Below are positions 1 to 7,302 of a stretch of 64,000 nt of DNA, one piece after another. The stretch comes from Mycobacterium terramassiliense. GTDB lineage: Bacteria; Actinomycetota; Actinomycetes; Mycobacteriales; Mycobacteriaceae. The stretch is taken from NCBI RefSeq assembly GCF_900157385.1, contig NZ_LT717701.1, positions 1,585,772-1,649,771 on the forward strand, given 5' to 3'. The notes beneath the pieces were generated by a model. The model was given only the letters and a program-made list of their open reading frames with translations, was not told the DNA's origin and searched no databases. The position numbers were made by a program, and so were the translations under genes. The stretch's first letter is position 1, and each line of letters begins with the position of its first letter.

Positions 1-75
1 CGCCGACAGGCGGTCGCCGTAGAACCCGGAACAGTTCGCGATCCGGACGGCATCGCGACCAGGAGCAGAGGCCAC
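1..75 (-). CDS. AtuA/DUF1446-like protein, 5' end only
   Basis: The first 25 codons of a minus-strand gene that runs off the left edge. It starts at a GTG at 75, preceded by GGAGG at 82-86. The peptide contains RIANCSGFYGDRLSA, which resembles the N-terminal motif of the acyclic terpene utilisation AtuA (DUF1446) family. In M. tuberculosis the gene in this position (Rv0976c, from memory) belongs to a cluster with acyl-CoA carboxylase and acyl-CoA dehydrogenase genes for branched acyl-CoA breakdown. Only the start is visible, so the role is inferred from the motif and position. Confidence 0.6.
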   Translation of the reverse strand, partial: MASAPGRDAVRIANCSGFYGDRLSA

Positions 76-117
76 GGGAGTCCTCCAATCTGCGATGCAC
101 CGGTGAGCGAACCAACC

Positions 118-133
118 AACCAACCGGTAGGTT
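118..133. promoter_or_regulatory. Candidate TetR-type operator (imperfect palindrome)
   Basis: AACCAACCGGTAGGTT matches its reverse complement at 14 of 16 positions and has an ACCGGT core. It lies about 40 bp upstream of the minus-strand AtuA-like gene, preceded by extra AACC direct repeats (from about 110). Shape and place suit an operator for the divergent catabolic operon. The regulator is not in this window. Confidence 0.4.
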
Positions 134-211
134 AGCGGGTCGCGCCGGTGCCGCGTCAAGGACGTCCGCTCGGCCGGTGCGCCGTCATTTTGGCGGCGAG
201 CAGGTCACCCA

Positions 212-223
212 CTATCCTGATAG
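212..223 (+). promoter_or_regulatory. Candidate rpmF promoter with small palindrome
   Basis: CTATCCTGATAG has perfect 5-bp arms and contains TATCCT (213-218), a plausible -10 hexamer about 80 bp upstream of rpmF. No clear -35 element is visible. Confidence 0.35.
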
Positions 224-297
224 GCAATCGTCGCACGTTCGGCCCGACCGGCCACGCCGCGCGGCATACCCCCCGACCCGAGGAGTTAGGCCCGACC

Positions 298-471
298 ATG
301 GCCGTACCCAAGCGCAGAATGTCGCGCGCGAACACCCGAAGCCGTCGCGCGCAGTGGAAGGCCACCAAGACCGAGCTCGTCGGCGTCACGGTGGCAGGCC
401 AAAAGCACAAGGTGCCCCGCCGGCTGCTCAAGGCGGCCCGCCTCGGTCTCATCGACCTCGACCGGCGTTAG
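298..471 (+). CDS. rpmF: 50S ribosomal protein L32
   Basis: A 57-residue basic protein starting MAVPKRRMSRANTRSRRAQW, a typical L32 N-terminus. It is part of the large ribosomal subunit. The ATG at 298 follows a GAGGAG Shine-Dalgarno (280-285). Four-cysteine (zinc-binding) L32 proteins exist; this one has no cysteines, so it is the zinc-independent form. In mycobacteria such forms can replace zinc-ribbon paralogues when zinc is scarce, but nothing here shows regulation by zinc. It precedes mprA by about 100 bp, as in M. tuberculosis. Confidence 0.93.
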   Translation: MAVPKRRMSRANTRSRRAQWKATKTELVGVTVAGQKHKVPRRLLKAARLGLIDLDRR

Positions 472-541
472 CCACCACCGCGGTGGGCCGTGCCGGCCCG
501 CATCGCCGTCGGGCAGACATCTCGGGAAATACGCGGCGCGC

Positions 542-561
542 CTCTCAGGCGGCTCTCAGGC
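542..561 (+). promoter_or_regulatory. MprA box upstream of mprA
   Basis: CTCTCAGGC occurs twice (542-550 and 553-561) with an 11-bp period, directly before the mprA start at 577. MprA is known to bind loosely conserved 8-bp direct repeats of this CTCAG type and to autoregulate. The spacing and position fit that model. Confidence 0.75.
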
Positions 562-576
562 GCTAGGACGAAACTA

Positions 577-1269
577 ATGGCCGTGCGCATACTAGTCGTC
601 GACGACGATCGCGCGGTCCGCGAGTCACTGCGCCGGTCGCTTTCGTTCAACGGGTACTCGGTCGAGCTGGCCCATGACGGGCTCGAGGCCCTGGACATGA
701 TCGCCAGCGACCGGCCCGACGCGCTCGTCCTGGATGTGATGATGCCGCGCCTGGACGGCCTGGAGGTGTGCCGCCAGCTGCGCAGCACGGGCGACGACCT
801 GCCGATCCTGGTGCTGACGGCCCGCGATTCGGTGTCGGAGCGGGTCGCCGGGCTGGACGCCGGCGCCGACGACTACCTGCCCAAGCCGTTCGCCCTCGAA
901 GAGCTGTTGGCCCGGATGCGGGCGCTGCTGCGGCGCACCAAGCCCGACGACGACGCCGAGTCGGTGGCCATGAGCTTTTCCGACCTGAGCCTGGACCCGG
1001 TGACGCGCGAAGTCACCCGCGGACAACGCCGGATCAGCTTGACCCGCACCGAGTTCGCGCTGCTGGAAATGCTGATCGCCAACCCCCGCCGGGTGCTGAC
1101 CCGCAGCCGCATCCTCGAGGAGGTGTGGGGATTCGACTTTCCCACCTCGGGCAATGCGCTGGAGGTCTACGTCGGCTACCTGCGTCGCAAGACCGAAGCC
1201 GAAGGTGAGCCGCGGCTGATCCACACGGTGCGCGGGGTGGGCTACGTCCTTCGGGAGACTCCGCCCTGA
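577..1269 (+). CDS. mprA: Response regulator MprA
   Basis: An OmpR/PhoB-family response regulator of 230 residues. It has a receiver domain (residues about 1-120) with acidic pocket D9-D10-D11, phospho-acceptor D53 in VLDVMMPRL and the conserved K in LPKPF. A C-terminal winged-helix DNA-binding domain follows (about 130-228, with RVLTRSRILEEVWG). With MprB it controls the envelope-stress and persistence regulon in mycobacteria, including sigE, sigB and pepD. The ATG at 577 gives the length known for MprA; an upstream in-frame extension to 490 lacks support. Its stop overlaps the mprB start (TGATG), so the two are translationally coupled. A direct-repeat MprA box lies just upstream. Confidence 0.96.
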   Translation: MAVRILVVDDDRAVRESLRRSLSFNGYSVELAHDGLEALDMIASDRPDALVLDVMMPRLDGLEVCRQLRSTGDDLPILVLTARDSVSERVAGLDAGADDYLPKPFALEELLARMRALLRRTKPDDDAESVAMSFSDLSLDPVTREVTRGQRRISLTRTEFALLEMLIANPRRVLTRSRILEEVWGFDFPTSGNALEVYVGYLRRKTEAEGEPRLIHTVRGVGYVLRETPP

Positions 1270-2816
1270 TGATCCGGTCGCAGCGGCACCGGCGCGCACC
1301 GCTTCGAGCCACCAGCTCGCTGTCCCTGCGATGGCGGGTGATGCTGCTGGCGATGTCGATGGTCGCGATGGTCGTCGTGTTGATGTCCTTCGCCGTCTAC
1401 GCCGTGATTTCGGCCGCCCTCTACAGCGATATCGACAACCAGTTGCAGAGCCGGGCGCAGCTGCTCATCGCCAGCGGTTCGCTGGCCGCGGACCCGGGGA
1501 AGGCCATCGAGGGCACCGCTTACTCCGACGTCAACGCCATGCTGGTGAACCCGGGCCACTCCAGCTACAGCGCCAACCAGCCCGGCCAGACGCTGCCCGT
1601 CGGGGCCACCGAGAAGGCCGTCATCAGCGGCGATTTGTTCATGTCGCGTCGCACGGCGTCGGATCAACGCATATTGGCCATCCACCTGCCCAACGGCAGT
1701 TCATTGCTGATCTCCAAGAGCCTCAAGCCCACCGAGGCGGTCATGACCAAGCTGCGCTGGGTGCTGCTCATCGTCGGCGGCATCGGCGTCGCGGTGGCCG
1801 CGGTGGCCGGCGGAATGGTCACCCGGGCGGGGTTGCGGCCGGTGGCCCGCCTCACCCAGGCCGCCGAGCGGGTGGCGCGCACCGACGACCTGCGCCCTAT
1901 CCCGGTGTTCGGCAGCGACGAATTGGCAAGGCTGACTGAGGCTTTCAATTTGATGCTGCGGGCGTTGGCCGAATCCCGAGAGCGACAGGCGCGGCTGGTC
2001 ACCGATGCGGGGCACGAACTGCGCACGCCGCTGACGTCGCTGCGCACCAACGTCGAACTCTTGATGGCCTCGATGGAGCCGGGGGCGCCGCGGCTGCCCG
2101 AACAGGAAATGGTCGACCTGCGCGCCGATGTGCTGGCCCAAATCGAGGAATTGTCCACGCTGGTGGGCGATTTGGTGGACCTTACCCGCGACGACGCCGG
2201 TCAAGTCGTGCACGAGACGGTCGACATGCCCGAGGTGATTGATCGGAGCCTGGAGCGAGTAAGGCGGCGGCGCAACGACATTCACTTCGACGTCGACGTG
2301 ATCCCCTGGCAGGTCTACGGTGACGCCGCCGGGCTTTCGCGCGCCGTGCTGAACCTGATGGACAACGCGGCCAAGTGGAGCCCGCCGGGCGCCCACGTCG
2401 GCATCACGATGAGGCAACTCGACGCCACACACGCCGAGCTGGTGGTGTCCGACCATGGCCCCGGCATCCCACTGCACGAGCGCCGCTTGGTGTTCGAGCG
2501 CTTCTACCGGTCGACGACCGCGCGGGCGATGCCGGGTTCGGGGCTCGGACTGGCGATCGTCAAAAAGGTGGTGCTCAACCACGGTGGGCTGCTTCGGGTC
2601 GAGGACACCGTGCCGGGCGGCCAGCCGCCGGGCACCTCCATCTACGTGCTGCTTCCCGGCCGCCGGGGGCCGGCCCAGACGGCTGTGGCCGACACTGATG
2701 TCCTGACGACGGATACCGAAACCGATCCTTACGTGCCCGTGACGGACCGCGCGGCGAACTCTCGGGATTCGGCGAACGTTATCTCAGTGGACTCTCAGTC
2801 CGCGCGGGCAAGGTAG
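1269..2816 (+). CDS. mprB: Sensor histidine kinase MprB
   Basis: A 515-residue membrane sensor kinase, partner of MprA. Two membrane segments (about 25-47 and 160-182) flank an extracytoplasmic sensor loop. A HAMP region, the phospho-acceptor motif GHELRTPLTSLRT (His near residue 249), the N box NLMDNAAKWS, G1 DHGPGIP and G2 GSGLGLAIVK follow in the usual order. In M. tuberculosis the extracytoplasmic domain responds to envelope stress and interacts with DnaK, and PepD acts in the same pathway. Its 3' end contains the direct-repeat MprA box for the downstream pepD gene. It is slightly longer than the M. tuberculosis protein, mostly in the tail. Confidence 0.95.
   Translation: MIRSQRHRRAPLRATSSLSLRWRVMLLAMSMVAMVVVLMSFAVYAVISAALYSDIDNQLQSRAQLLIASGSLAADPGKAIEGTAYSDVNAMLVNPGHSSYSANQPGQTLPVGATEKAVISGDLFMSRRTASDQRILAIHLPNGSSLLISKSLKPTEAVMTKLRWVLLIVGGIGVAVAAVAGGMVTRAGLRPVARLTQAAERVARTDDLRPIPVFGSDELARLTEAFNLMLRALAESRERQARLVTDAGHELRTPLTSLRTNVELLMASMEPGAPRLPEQEMVDLRADVLAQIEELSTLVGDLVDLTRDDAGQVVHETVDMPEVIDRSLERVRRRRNDIHFDVDVIPWQVYGDAAGLSRAVLNLMDNAAKWSPPGAHVGITMRQLDATHAELVVSDHGPGIPLHERRLVFERFYRSTTARAMPGSGLGLAIVKKVVLNHGGLLRVEDTVPGGQPPGTSIYVLLPGRRGPAQTAVADTDVLTTDTETDPYVPVTDRAANSRDSANVISVDSQSARAR
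2782..2799 (+). promoter_or_regulatory. MprA box upstream of pepD, inside mprB
   Basis: TCTCAGT is repeated at 2782-2788 and 2793-2799 with the same 11-bp period as the box before mprA. It lies in the last codons of mprB, about 90 bp upstream of pepD. MprA control of pepD is established in M. tuberculosis. Confidence 0.7.
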
Positions 2817-2887
2817 GTCTGCAGCTAGTGTTGGACTCGAGCGAAGTCGAGCCCAAAGCCGGAAAATAGGAAGAGCGACGTAGCGAC

Positions 2888-4372
2888 ATGACGAATGACC
2901 CGAGGTATTCGCCACCGCCGCAGCAGCCGGGATACCGTAACGGGCCTGATCAGCCTGTGCCCCCCGCGTATGCGCAGGGGCGCCAGCAGCCGTACAACCC
3001 GCAGTACGACTGGCGCTATCAGCGGCCGGCCCAGCCCTCGCAGCCCTCGCAGACGAGCCAGTACCGGCGGCCTTACGAGCCCTACGAGCCTTTCAGTGGC
3101 ACCGGGCCGGGCCGGATACCCGGCGGCACCGGACCGGGTCCCGTGCCCGGGGGAACCGGGACGGGCCCCATCCATATGCTGCCGCCGATGCCACCGGGGC
3201 CCGCGCCCCAGAAGCGTTCGCGCGCAGGACTTTTGACTGCGGGCGCGCTGGCCATCGCGGTCGTGTCGGCCGGGATCGGCGGCGCCGCGGCAACGGCCGT
3301 CGAACTGGGCACCCACTCCGCGACCAGCAACGGCCGTGGGATAATTCCGGGGGCCGCCCCCAGCGTCCCGGCCGCGAACATGCCGCCGGGCAGCGTCGAA
3401 CAGGTGGCCGCCAAGGTGGTGCCCAGCGTCGTCATGCTGGAGACGGACCTGGGCCGCCAGTCCGAAGAGGGGTCCGGCATCGTCCTATCGACCGACGGAC
3501 TCATCCTGACCAACAACCACGTGATTGCCGCGGCGGCGGCCAAGCCCGGCGGCCCGGGTGGGCCCGGCCCAGCTGGGCCCGGCGGGCCGGGCGGTCCTGC
3601 CGGTCCGGCACCGAAAACGACGGTGACCTTCTCCGACGGCCGTACCGCGCCGTTCACGGTGGTCGGTGCGGACCCCACCAGCGACATCGCCGTGATCCGC
3701 GTGCAGGGCGTGTCCGGGCTGAACCCCATCACGCTGGGCTCCTCGTCGGATTTGCGAGTGGGGCAGCCGGTGGTGGCGATCGGTTCGCCCCTGGGCCTGT
3801 CGGGCACGGTGACCACCGGAATCATCAGCGCAATGAACCGGCCGGTGTCCACCACCGGCGAGTCGGGGAACCAGAACACCGTGCTGGACGCGATTCAGAC
3901 CGATGCCGCGATCAACCCGGGCAACTCCGGTGGTGCGCTGGTCAACATGAGCGGCCAGTTGGTGGGCGTCAACTCAGCGATCGCCACCCTGGGCGCCGAT
4001 TCGCCGGACGCGCAGAGCGGCTCTATCGGCCTCGGCTTCGCGATTCCCGTCGACCAGGCCAAGCGCATCGCCGACGAGCTGATCGCGACCGGCAAAGCGA
4101 CGCACGCCTCGCTCGGTGTGCAGGTGACCAGCGACAAGGGCACCCCTGGCGCCAAGGTCGTCGACGTCGTGCCGAACGGCGCGGCGGCGAGCGCCGGAGT
4201 GCCCAAGGGAGTCGTCGTCACCAAGGTCGACGACCGCCCGATCAACAGCGCCGACGCGCTGGTGGCCGCCGTCCGCTCGAAAGCGCCCGGCGACAAGGTG
4301 TCGCTGACGTTCCAGGATCCCGGCGGGGGAAGCCGCACCGTGCAGGTCACCCTGGGTAAGGCGGATCAGTGA
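2888..4372 (+). CDS. pepD: HtrA-like serine protease PepD
   Basis: A 494-residue membrane-anchored HtrA/DegP-type protease. It has a Pro/Gln/Tyr-rich cytoplasmic N-terminus (about 1-110), one membrane segment (about 116-140), a trypsin-like domain with the triad in TNNHVI, TSDIAVI and PGNSGGAL, and a C-terminal PDZ domain (about 400-490). It handles misfolded envelope proteins and feeds back on MprAB signalling. A collagen-like Gly-Pro-rich stretch (about residues 219-240) follows the catalytic-His strand. It is longer than the matching loop I recall for M. tuberculosis PepD and should be a flexible surface loop. The ATG at 2888 begins MTNDPRYSPPP. Its stop overlaps moaB2. Confidence 0.94.
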   Translation: MTNDPRYSPPPQQPGYRNGPDQPVPPAYAQGRQQPYNPQYDWRYQRPAQPSQPSQTSQYRRPYEPYEPFSGTGPGRIPGGTGPGPVPGGTGTGPIHMLPPMPPGPAPQKRSRAGLLTAGALAIAVVSAGIGGAAATAVELGTHSATSNGRGIIPGAAPSVPAANMPPGSVEQVAAKVVPSVVMLETDLGRQSEEGSGIVLSTDGLILTNNHVIAAAAAKPGGPGGPGPAGPGGPGGPAGPAPKTTVTFSDGRTAPFTVVGADPTSDIAVIRVQGVSGLNPITLGSSSDLRVGQPVVAIGSPLGLSGTVTTGIISAMNRPVSTTGESGNQNTVLDAIQTDAAINPGNSGGALVNMSGQLVGVNSAIATLGADSPDAQSGSIGLGFAIPVDQAKRIADELIATGKATHASLGVQVTSDKGTPGAKVVDVVPNGAAASAGVPKGVVVTKVDDRPINSADALVAAVRSKAPGDKVSLTFQDPGGGSRTVQVTLGKADQ

Positions 4373-4929
4373 TGAGAGTCGAAGAGCCCTCGGCGGCGGG
4401 ATTGTCGGACCTCGGATATACGGTGGCACCCATGGAATCGGGTGCCGAGTTGGTGGTCGGCCGGGCGCTGGTCGTGGTGGTCGACGATCGCACTGCGCAT
4501 GGGGACGAAGACCATAGCGGACCGCTGGTCACCGAGCTGTTGACCGAGGCGGGGTTTGTGGTCGACGGCGTGGTTGCGGTCGCGGCCGACGAGGTCGAGA
4601 TCCGCAACGCGCTCAATACCGCGGTGATCGGCGGGGTGGACCTGGTGGTTTCGGTCGGCGGGACGGGCGTCACCCCCCGCGACGTCACGCCGGAGGCCAC
4701 CCGCGAGATCCTGGATCGGGAAATCCTCGGCATCGCCGAAGCGATTCGCGCCTCGGGGCTGTCCGCGGGCATCATCGACGCCGGTTTGTCGCGCGGTCTG
4801 GCCGGGGTATCGGGCAGCACGCTGGTGGTCAACCTCGCGGGTTCCCGCTACGCGGTGCGCGACGGGATGGCGACGCTGAATCCGCTTGCCGCCCAGATCA
4901 TCGGGCAGCTGTCCAGCCTCGAGATCTAG
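4372..4929 (+). CDS. moaB2: Molybdopterin-binding protein MoaB2
   Basis: A 185-residue MoCF_biosynth-fold protein with the VSVGGTGVTPRDVTPEAT motif that binds molybdopterin. MoaB/Mog-type proteins adenylylate molybdopterin before metal insertion. In the mycobacterial mprAB-pepD-moaB2 operon it has also been linked to stress regulation, which context alone cannot test. The ATG at 4372 overlaps the pepD stop as ATGA; a GTG one codon earlier (4369) is possible. It ends 7 bp from the convergent mscL. Confidence 0.9.
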   Translation: MRVEEPSAAGLSDLGYTVAPMESGAELVVGRALVVVVDDRTAHGDEDHSGPLVTELLTEAGFVVDGVVAVAADEVEIRNALNTAVIGGVDLVVSVGGTGVTPRDVTPEATREILDREILGIAEAIRASGLSAGIIDAGLSRGLAGVSGSTLVVNLAGSRYAVRDGMATLNPLAAQIIGQLSSLEI

Positions 4930-4936
4930 GCGCCCC

Positions 4937-5401
4937 TCACTGCGATTCGGCGTCCGCGCGGGGCCCGTGCTCGGGCGGCGGCTTACTTGCGACCGTCCCG
5001 CCGTGCCGGCCGGACGAATCCCCGTTGGTGGTCTGTGACAGCAGGTCGCGGATCTCGGTGAGCAGCACGATCTGCGCGTCGTCCGCCTGCTCGACCTCAC
5101 CGCGCTTGCGCAGCGTCGTGTACGGAAGCACGACCAGGAAGTACACCACCGCGGCGATGATGATGAAGTTGATGGCGGCCGACAGGACGTTGTTCAGGTC
5201 GATGGTCTGGCCGCCGCCGATGCTGATGCGCAGGACACCGAGATCGGATTTCTGGTTGACTCCGATCCGGTTGATCAGCGGCTTGATGATGCTGTCGGTG
5301 AACTGCGTGACCAGCGCGGTGAACGCGGTACCGATGACCACCGCGGTCGACAGGTCGATGATGTTGCCCCGTGAGAGAAACTCCTTGAACCCTTTGAGCA
5401 T
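4937..5401 (-). CDS. mscL: Large-conductance mechanosensitive channel MscL
   Basis: A 154-residue inner-membrane channel that opens under membrane tension to release osmolytes on osmotic downshock. The N-terminus MLKGFKEFLSRGNIIDLS and the TM1 sequence (about 14-38) are typical of MscL. A periplasmic loop (about 45-68) and TM2 (about 69-95) follow, then a charged cytoplasmic tail. It starts at the ATG at 5401, is read alone on the minus strand and converges with moaB2. Confidence 0.95.
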   Translation of the reverse strand: MLKGFKEFLSRGNIIDLSTAVVIGTAFTALVTQFTDSIIKPLINRIGVNQKSDLGVLRISIGGGQTIDLNNVLSAAINFIIIAAVVYFLVVLPYTTLRKRGEVEQADDAQIVLLTEIRDLLSQTTNGDSSGRHGGTVASKPPPEHGPRADAESQ

Positions 5402-5466
5402 GGGCAGGTCCTTTCTGGACTGGACAGAGTTTGCTATCGATCACGTGCCCAACAGCTGGCAGGTGC

Positions 5467-6150
5467 TCAATGCAGGGTGAGCGTTACGGTCTGACCCAGC
5501 GCCGTACCCGCCACCGTGTTCGCCACGCGAGCCGGCAGCGCAACCAACACTACGCGGTCGCTATCGGCAGCCTGGACCTTCTGTTTGGGCGAAACAAGCA
5601 CGACAACGGCGTCAGTTGCTACCACTTTGGTCACGGGCGGGGTCCCCGGCGCCGGGGCGTCGGTGGCCGGGGCGGCCAACACGTCCACCACATCCCCGAC
5701 CCGAATCAGGTCGATCAGGGCGGCGTCGGCCAGGTGCAGCGGCACGATGCGGGCGCCGGGCCCGGCCTTTGATCCGATCGCGGCCTCGGCCAGCCGGCTC
5801 CCGAGTAGGCGGACGTCGGTGAGCACCTCGCCGCGCCTGGCGGGACCGGCCAGCATCGACCCGGCGACCGTGGCCACGTCCCGCTGTGCGCCCTCGGGAA
5901 CCGTTGTGGCCGAACGCTTTTCAAGGCGCAGATCGTCTGAGGTCAGCGCCGCACCCGGGCGCAGGTCGTGCGTCGCGACCACCACCTCGGCGTCATCGGC
6001 GTGGGGGTCCGAGCGCAGCGTCGCGACGCCGGCCAGCACGACGAGCGCGCCCGCGGCCACTCGCCGGGCCAGCACCGTGCGAGTCCAGTCGGGGCGCAGC
6101 GACGCCGAGATCCGCCCGAACAGGCTCGGGTTCAGCGAAGATTCGCCCAC
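5467..6150 (-). CDS. SAF-domain protein (CpaB/RcpC-like)
   Basis: A 227-residue protein with a membrane segment near residues 28-46 and a SAF domain (about 55-115) with VVVATHDLRPGAALTSDDL and GPARRGEVLTDVRLLG. A second RcpC/CpaB-type region (about 125-227) contains RIVPLHLADAALIDLI. CpaB-like proteins support Flp pilus assembly in other bacteria. No pilus genes are near, so the role here is open. The GTG start at 6150 lies 65 bp downstream of ruc on the same strand, so the two are probably one operon. In M. tuberculosis Rv0990c occupies this place and, as I recall, belongs to the HrcA regulon. Confidence 0.75.
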   Translation of the reverse strand: MGESSLNPSLFGRISASLRPDWTRTVLARRVAAGALVVLAGVATLRSDPHADDAEVVVATHDLRPGAALTSDDLRLEKRSATTVPEGAQRDVATVAGSMLAGPARRGEVLTDVRLLGSRLAEAAIGSKAGPGARIVPLHLADAALIDLIRVGDVVDVLAAPATDAPAPGTPPVTKVVATDAVVVLVSPKQKVQAADSDRVVLVALPARVANTVAGTALGQTVTLTLH

Positions 6151-6215
6151 TCCGCAACGGTAGGCGCGAGAGGATGCCGGCGGTGCCGGTCAGGAACTGC
6201 CTTGTGGATAACCGC

Positions 6216-6554
6216 TCAGCTCGAGGCGGCCGCGGTGGCCGGCGTCGCACTGCCGGCCGACTTGTCGCCCGAGCCGCTCTTGTCACCGGAGGCGCTCTTG
6301 TCGGCGGAACCGGTTTTTTCGCTCGACCCGGTGTCTCCGGACGATCCGTTGGTCGAGCTCTTCGACTTCGTGCCGTCCGAACGGCTGTCGGTGCGGTAGA
6401 AGCCGCTGCCCTTGAACACGACGCCGACGGAATTGAACAACTTGCGCAGCCGGCCGGAGCACTTCTCGCACGTGGTCAGCGCGTCGTCGGTGAAGGCCTG
6501 GACAGCGTCGAAGCGGTCGCCGCATTCGGTGCACGCGTAGCTGTAAGTCGGCAC
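6216..6554 (-). CDS. ruc: FmdB-type zinc-ribbon protein, Ruc chaperone orthologue
   Basis: A 112-residue protein. Its first 40 residues form a zinc ribbon with C8-x2-C11 and C29-x2-C32 (YACTECGDRF, TTCEKCSGRL). The rest is a disordered Ser/Lys/Gly/Asp tail with repeated SGDKS units. In M. tuberculosis the orthologue Rv0991c was reported as a redox-regulated chaperone (Ruc) that binds unfolded proteins when its cysteines are oxidised. The four cysteines and disordered tail agree. A CIRCE element 29-55 bp upstream places it under the heat-shock repressor HrcA. The SAF-domain gene follows in the same direction. Confidence 0.9.
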   Translation of the reverse strand: MPTYSYACTECGDRFDAVQAFTDDALTTCEKCSGRLRKLFNSVGVVFKGSGFYRTDSRSDGTKSKSSTNGSSGDTGSSEKTGSADKSASGDKSGSGDKSAGSATPATAAASS

Positions 6555-6582
6555 AAAAACCTCCGAATCGTCTCGGGCTGCA

Positions 6583-6609
6583 TTAGCACTCTACCGTGTC
6601 AAGTGCTAG
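6583..6609 (-). promoter_or_regulatory. CIRCE element (HrcA operator)
   Basis: TTAGCACTC (6583-6591), a 9-nt spacer and AAGTGCTAG (6601-6609) match the CIRCE consensus TTAGCACTC-N9-GAGTGCTAA, with 9/9 in the left arm and 7/9 in the right. It lies just upstream of ruc on the minus strand, so HrcA should repress ruc and probably the SAF-domain gene until heat shock. Confidence 0.92.
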
Positions 6610-6628
6610 AACCGCCACGTGATCGGGA

Positions 6629-7234
6629 TCATTCCCGGCTTGGAAGGGTGATCAGGCCCCGGTTGGGCGTGAGCGCGTGCGTCATCGGCACGTCGTGCGG
6701 TTCGGTGGGCAGCTCGGCCACGAATTCCGCGTCGCGCACCACCGCGATGAGGTGCGCGTGCGGGTTGCGCCCGCCCAGCGAGCGGTCATAAAAGCCGCGC
6801 CCGCGGCCAAGCCGTACGCCCCGGCGATCGACCGCCAGCGCCGGCACCAGCACCAGACCCGCCTCGGCCAGGGCCGTCTCCGGCAGCGGCGGCCCGGGCG
6901 GCTCGAGCAGCCCCCACGGGCCGGGGACGAGTGTGCCCGGCCCGTATTCGCCCCACCGCAGCGGCAGGGGCTCGTCCTCGGCCGTGGTGCGCGCGATCGG
7001 CAGCAGCACCCGTGCCGACCGGCGCAGCAACATGTCCAGCAGGTCGGGCGAACCCGGCTCGGTGCCCACCGGCACGTAGGCACAGACCGTGATCCCGCCG
7101 GTGATCAGCGGCTCCAGCCGGTCACTGAGCAGGCGCGCCTCGGCGCCGCGAACGTCGTCGGCAACGCAACGCCGCGCCGCCAGCAGCTGCCGGCGCAACG
7201 CGTCCTTGCTTGCGGTTTCCACGGTCTCAACCAT
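6629..7234 (-). CDS. 5-formyltetrahydrofolate cyclo-ligase
   Basis: A 201-residue enzyme of the MTHFS family, which converts 5-formyl-THF to 5,10-methenyl-THF with ATP in folate one-carbon metabolism. Family features include RRQLLAARR near the N-terminus, YVPVGTEPG, and the C-terminal LGRGRGFYDRSL with the phosphate-binding GRGxGxYD loop. It starts at the ATG at 7234, 65 bp from the divergent galU. Its stop lies next to the CIRCE element that serves ruc downstream. Length is normal. Confidence 0.93.
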   Translation of the reverse strand: MVETVETASKDALRRQLLAARRCVADDVRGAEARLLSDRLEPLITGGITVCAYVPVGTEPGSPDLLDMLLRRSARVLLPIARTTAEDEPLPLRWGEYGPGTLVPGPWGLLEPPGPPLPETALAEAGLVLVPALAVDRRGVRLGRGRGFYDRSLGGRNPHAHLIAVVRDAEFVAELPTEPHDVPMTHALTPNRGLITLPSRE

Positions 7235-7286
7235 GACAGGCCCGGATTTGGTGCCGCCAGACGGCGTCGGCGCACCTGACGAGGTT

Positions 7287-7302
7287 TATCGTTTGAACAA
7301 TG
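7287..7302 (+). promoter_or_regulatory. Leaderless-type promoter of galU
   Basis: TATCGT (7287-7292) is a good -10 hexamer, and the galU ATG begins 8 nt after it, about where transcription should start. No Shine-Dalgarno is visible, so the transcript is probably leaderless. Confidence 0.55.
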
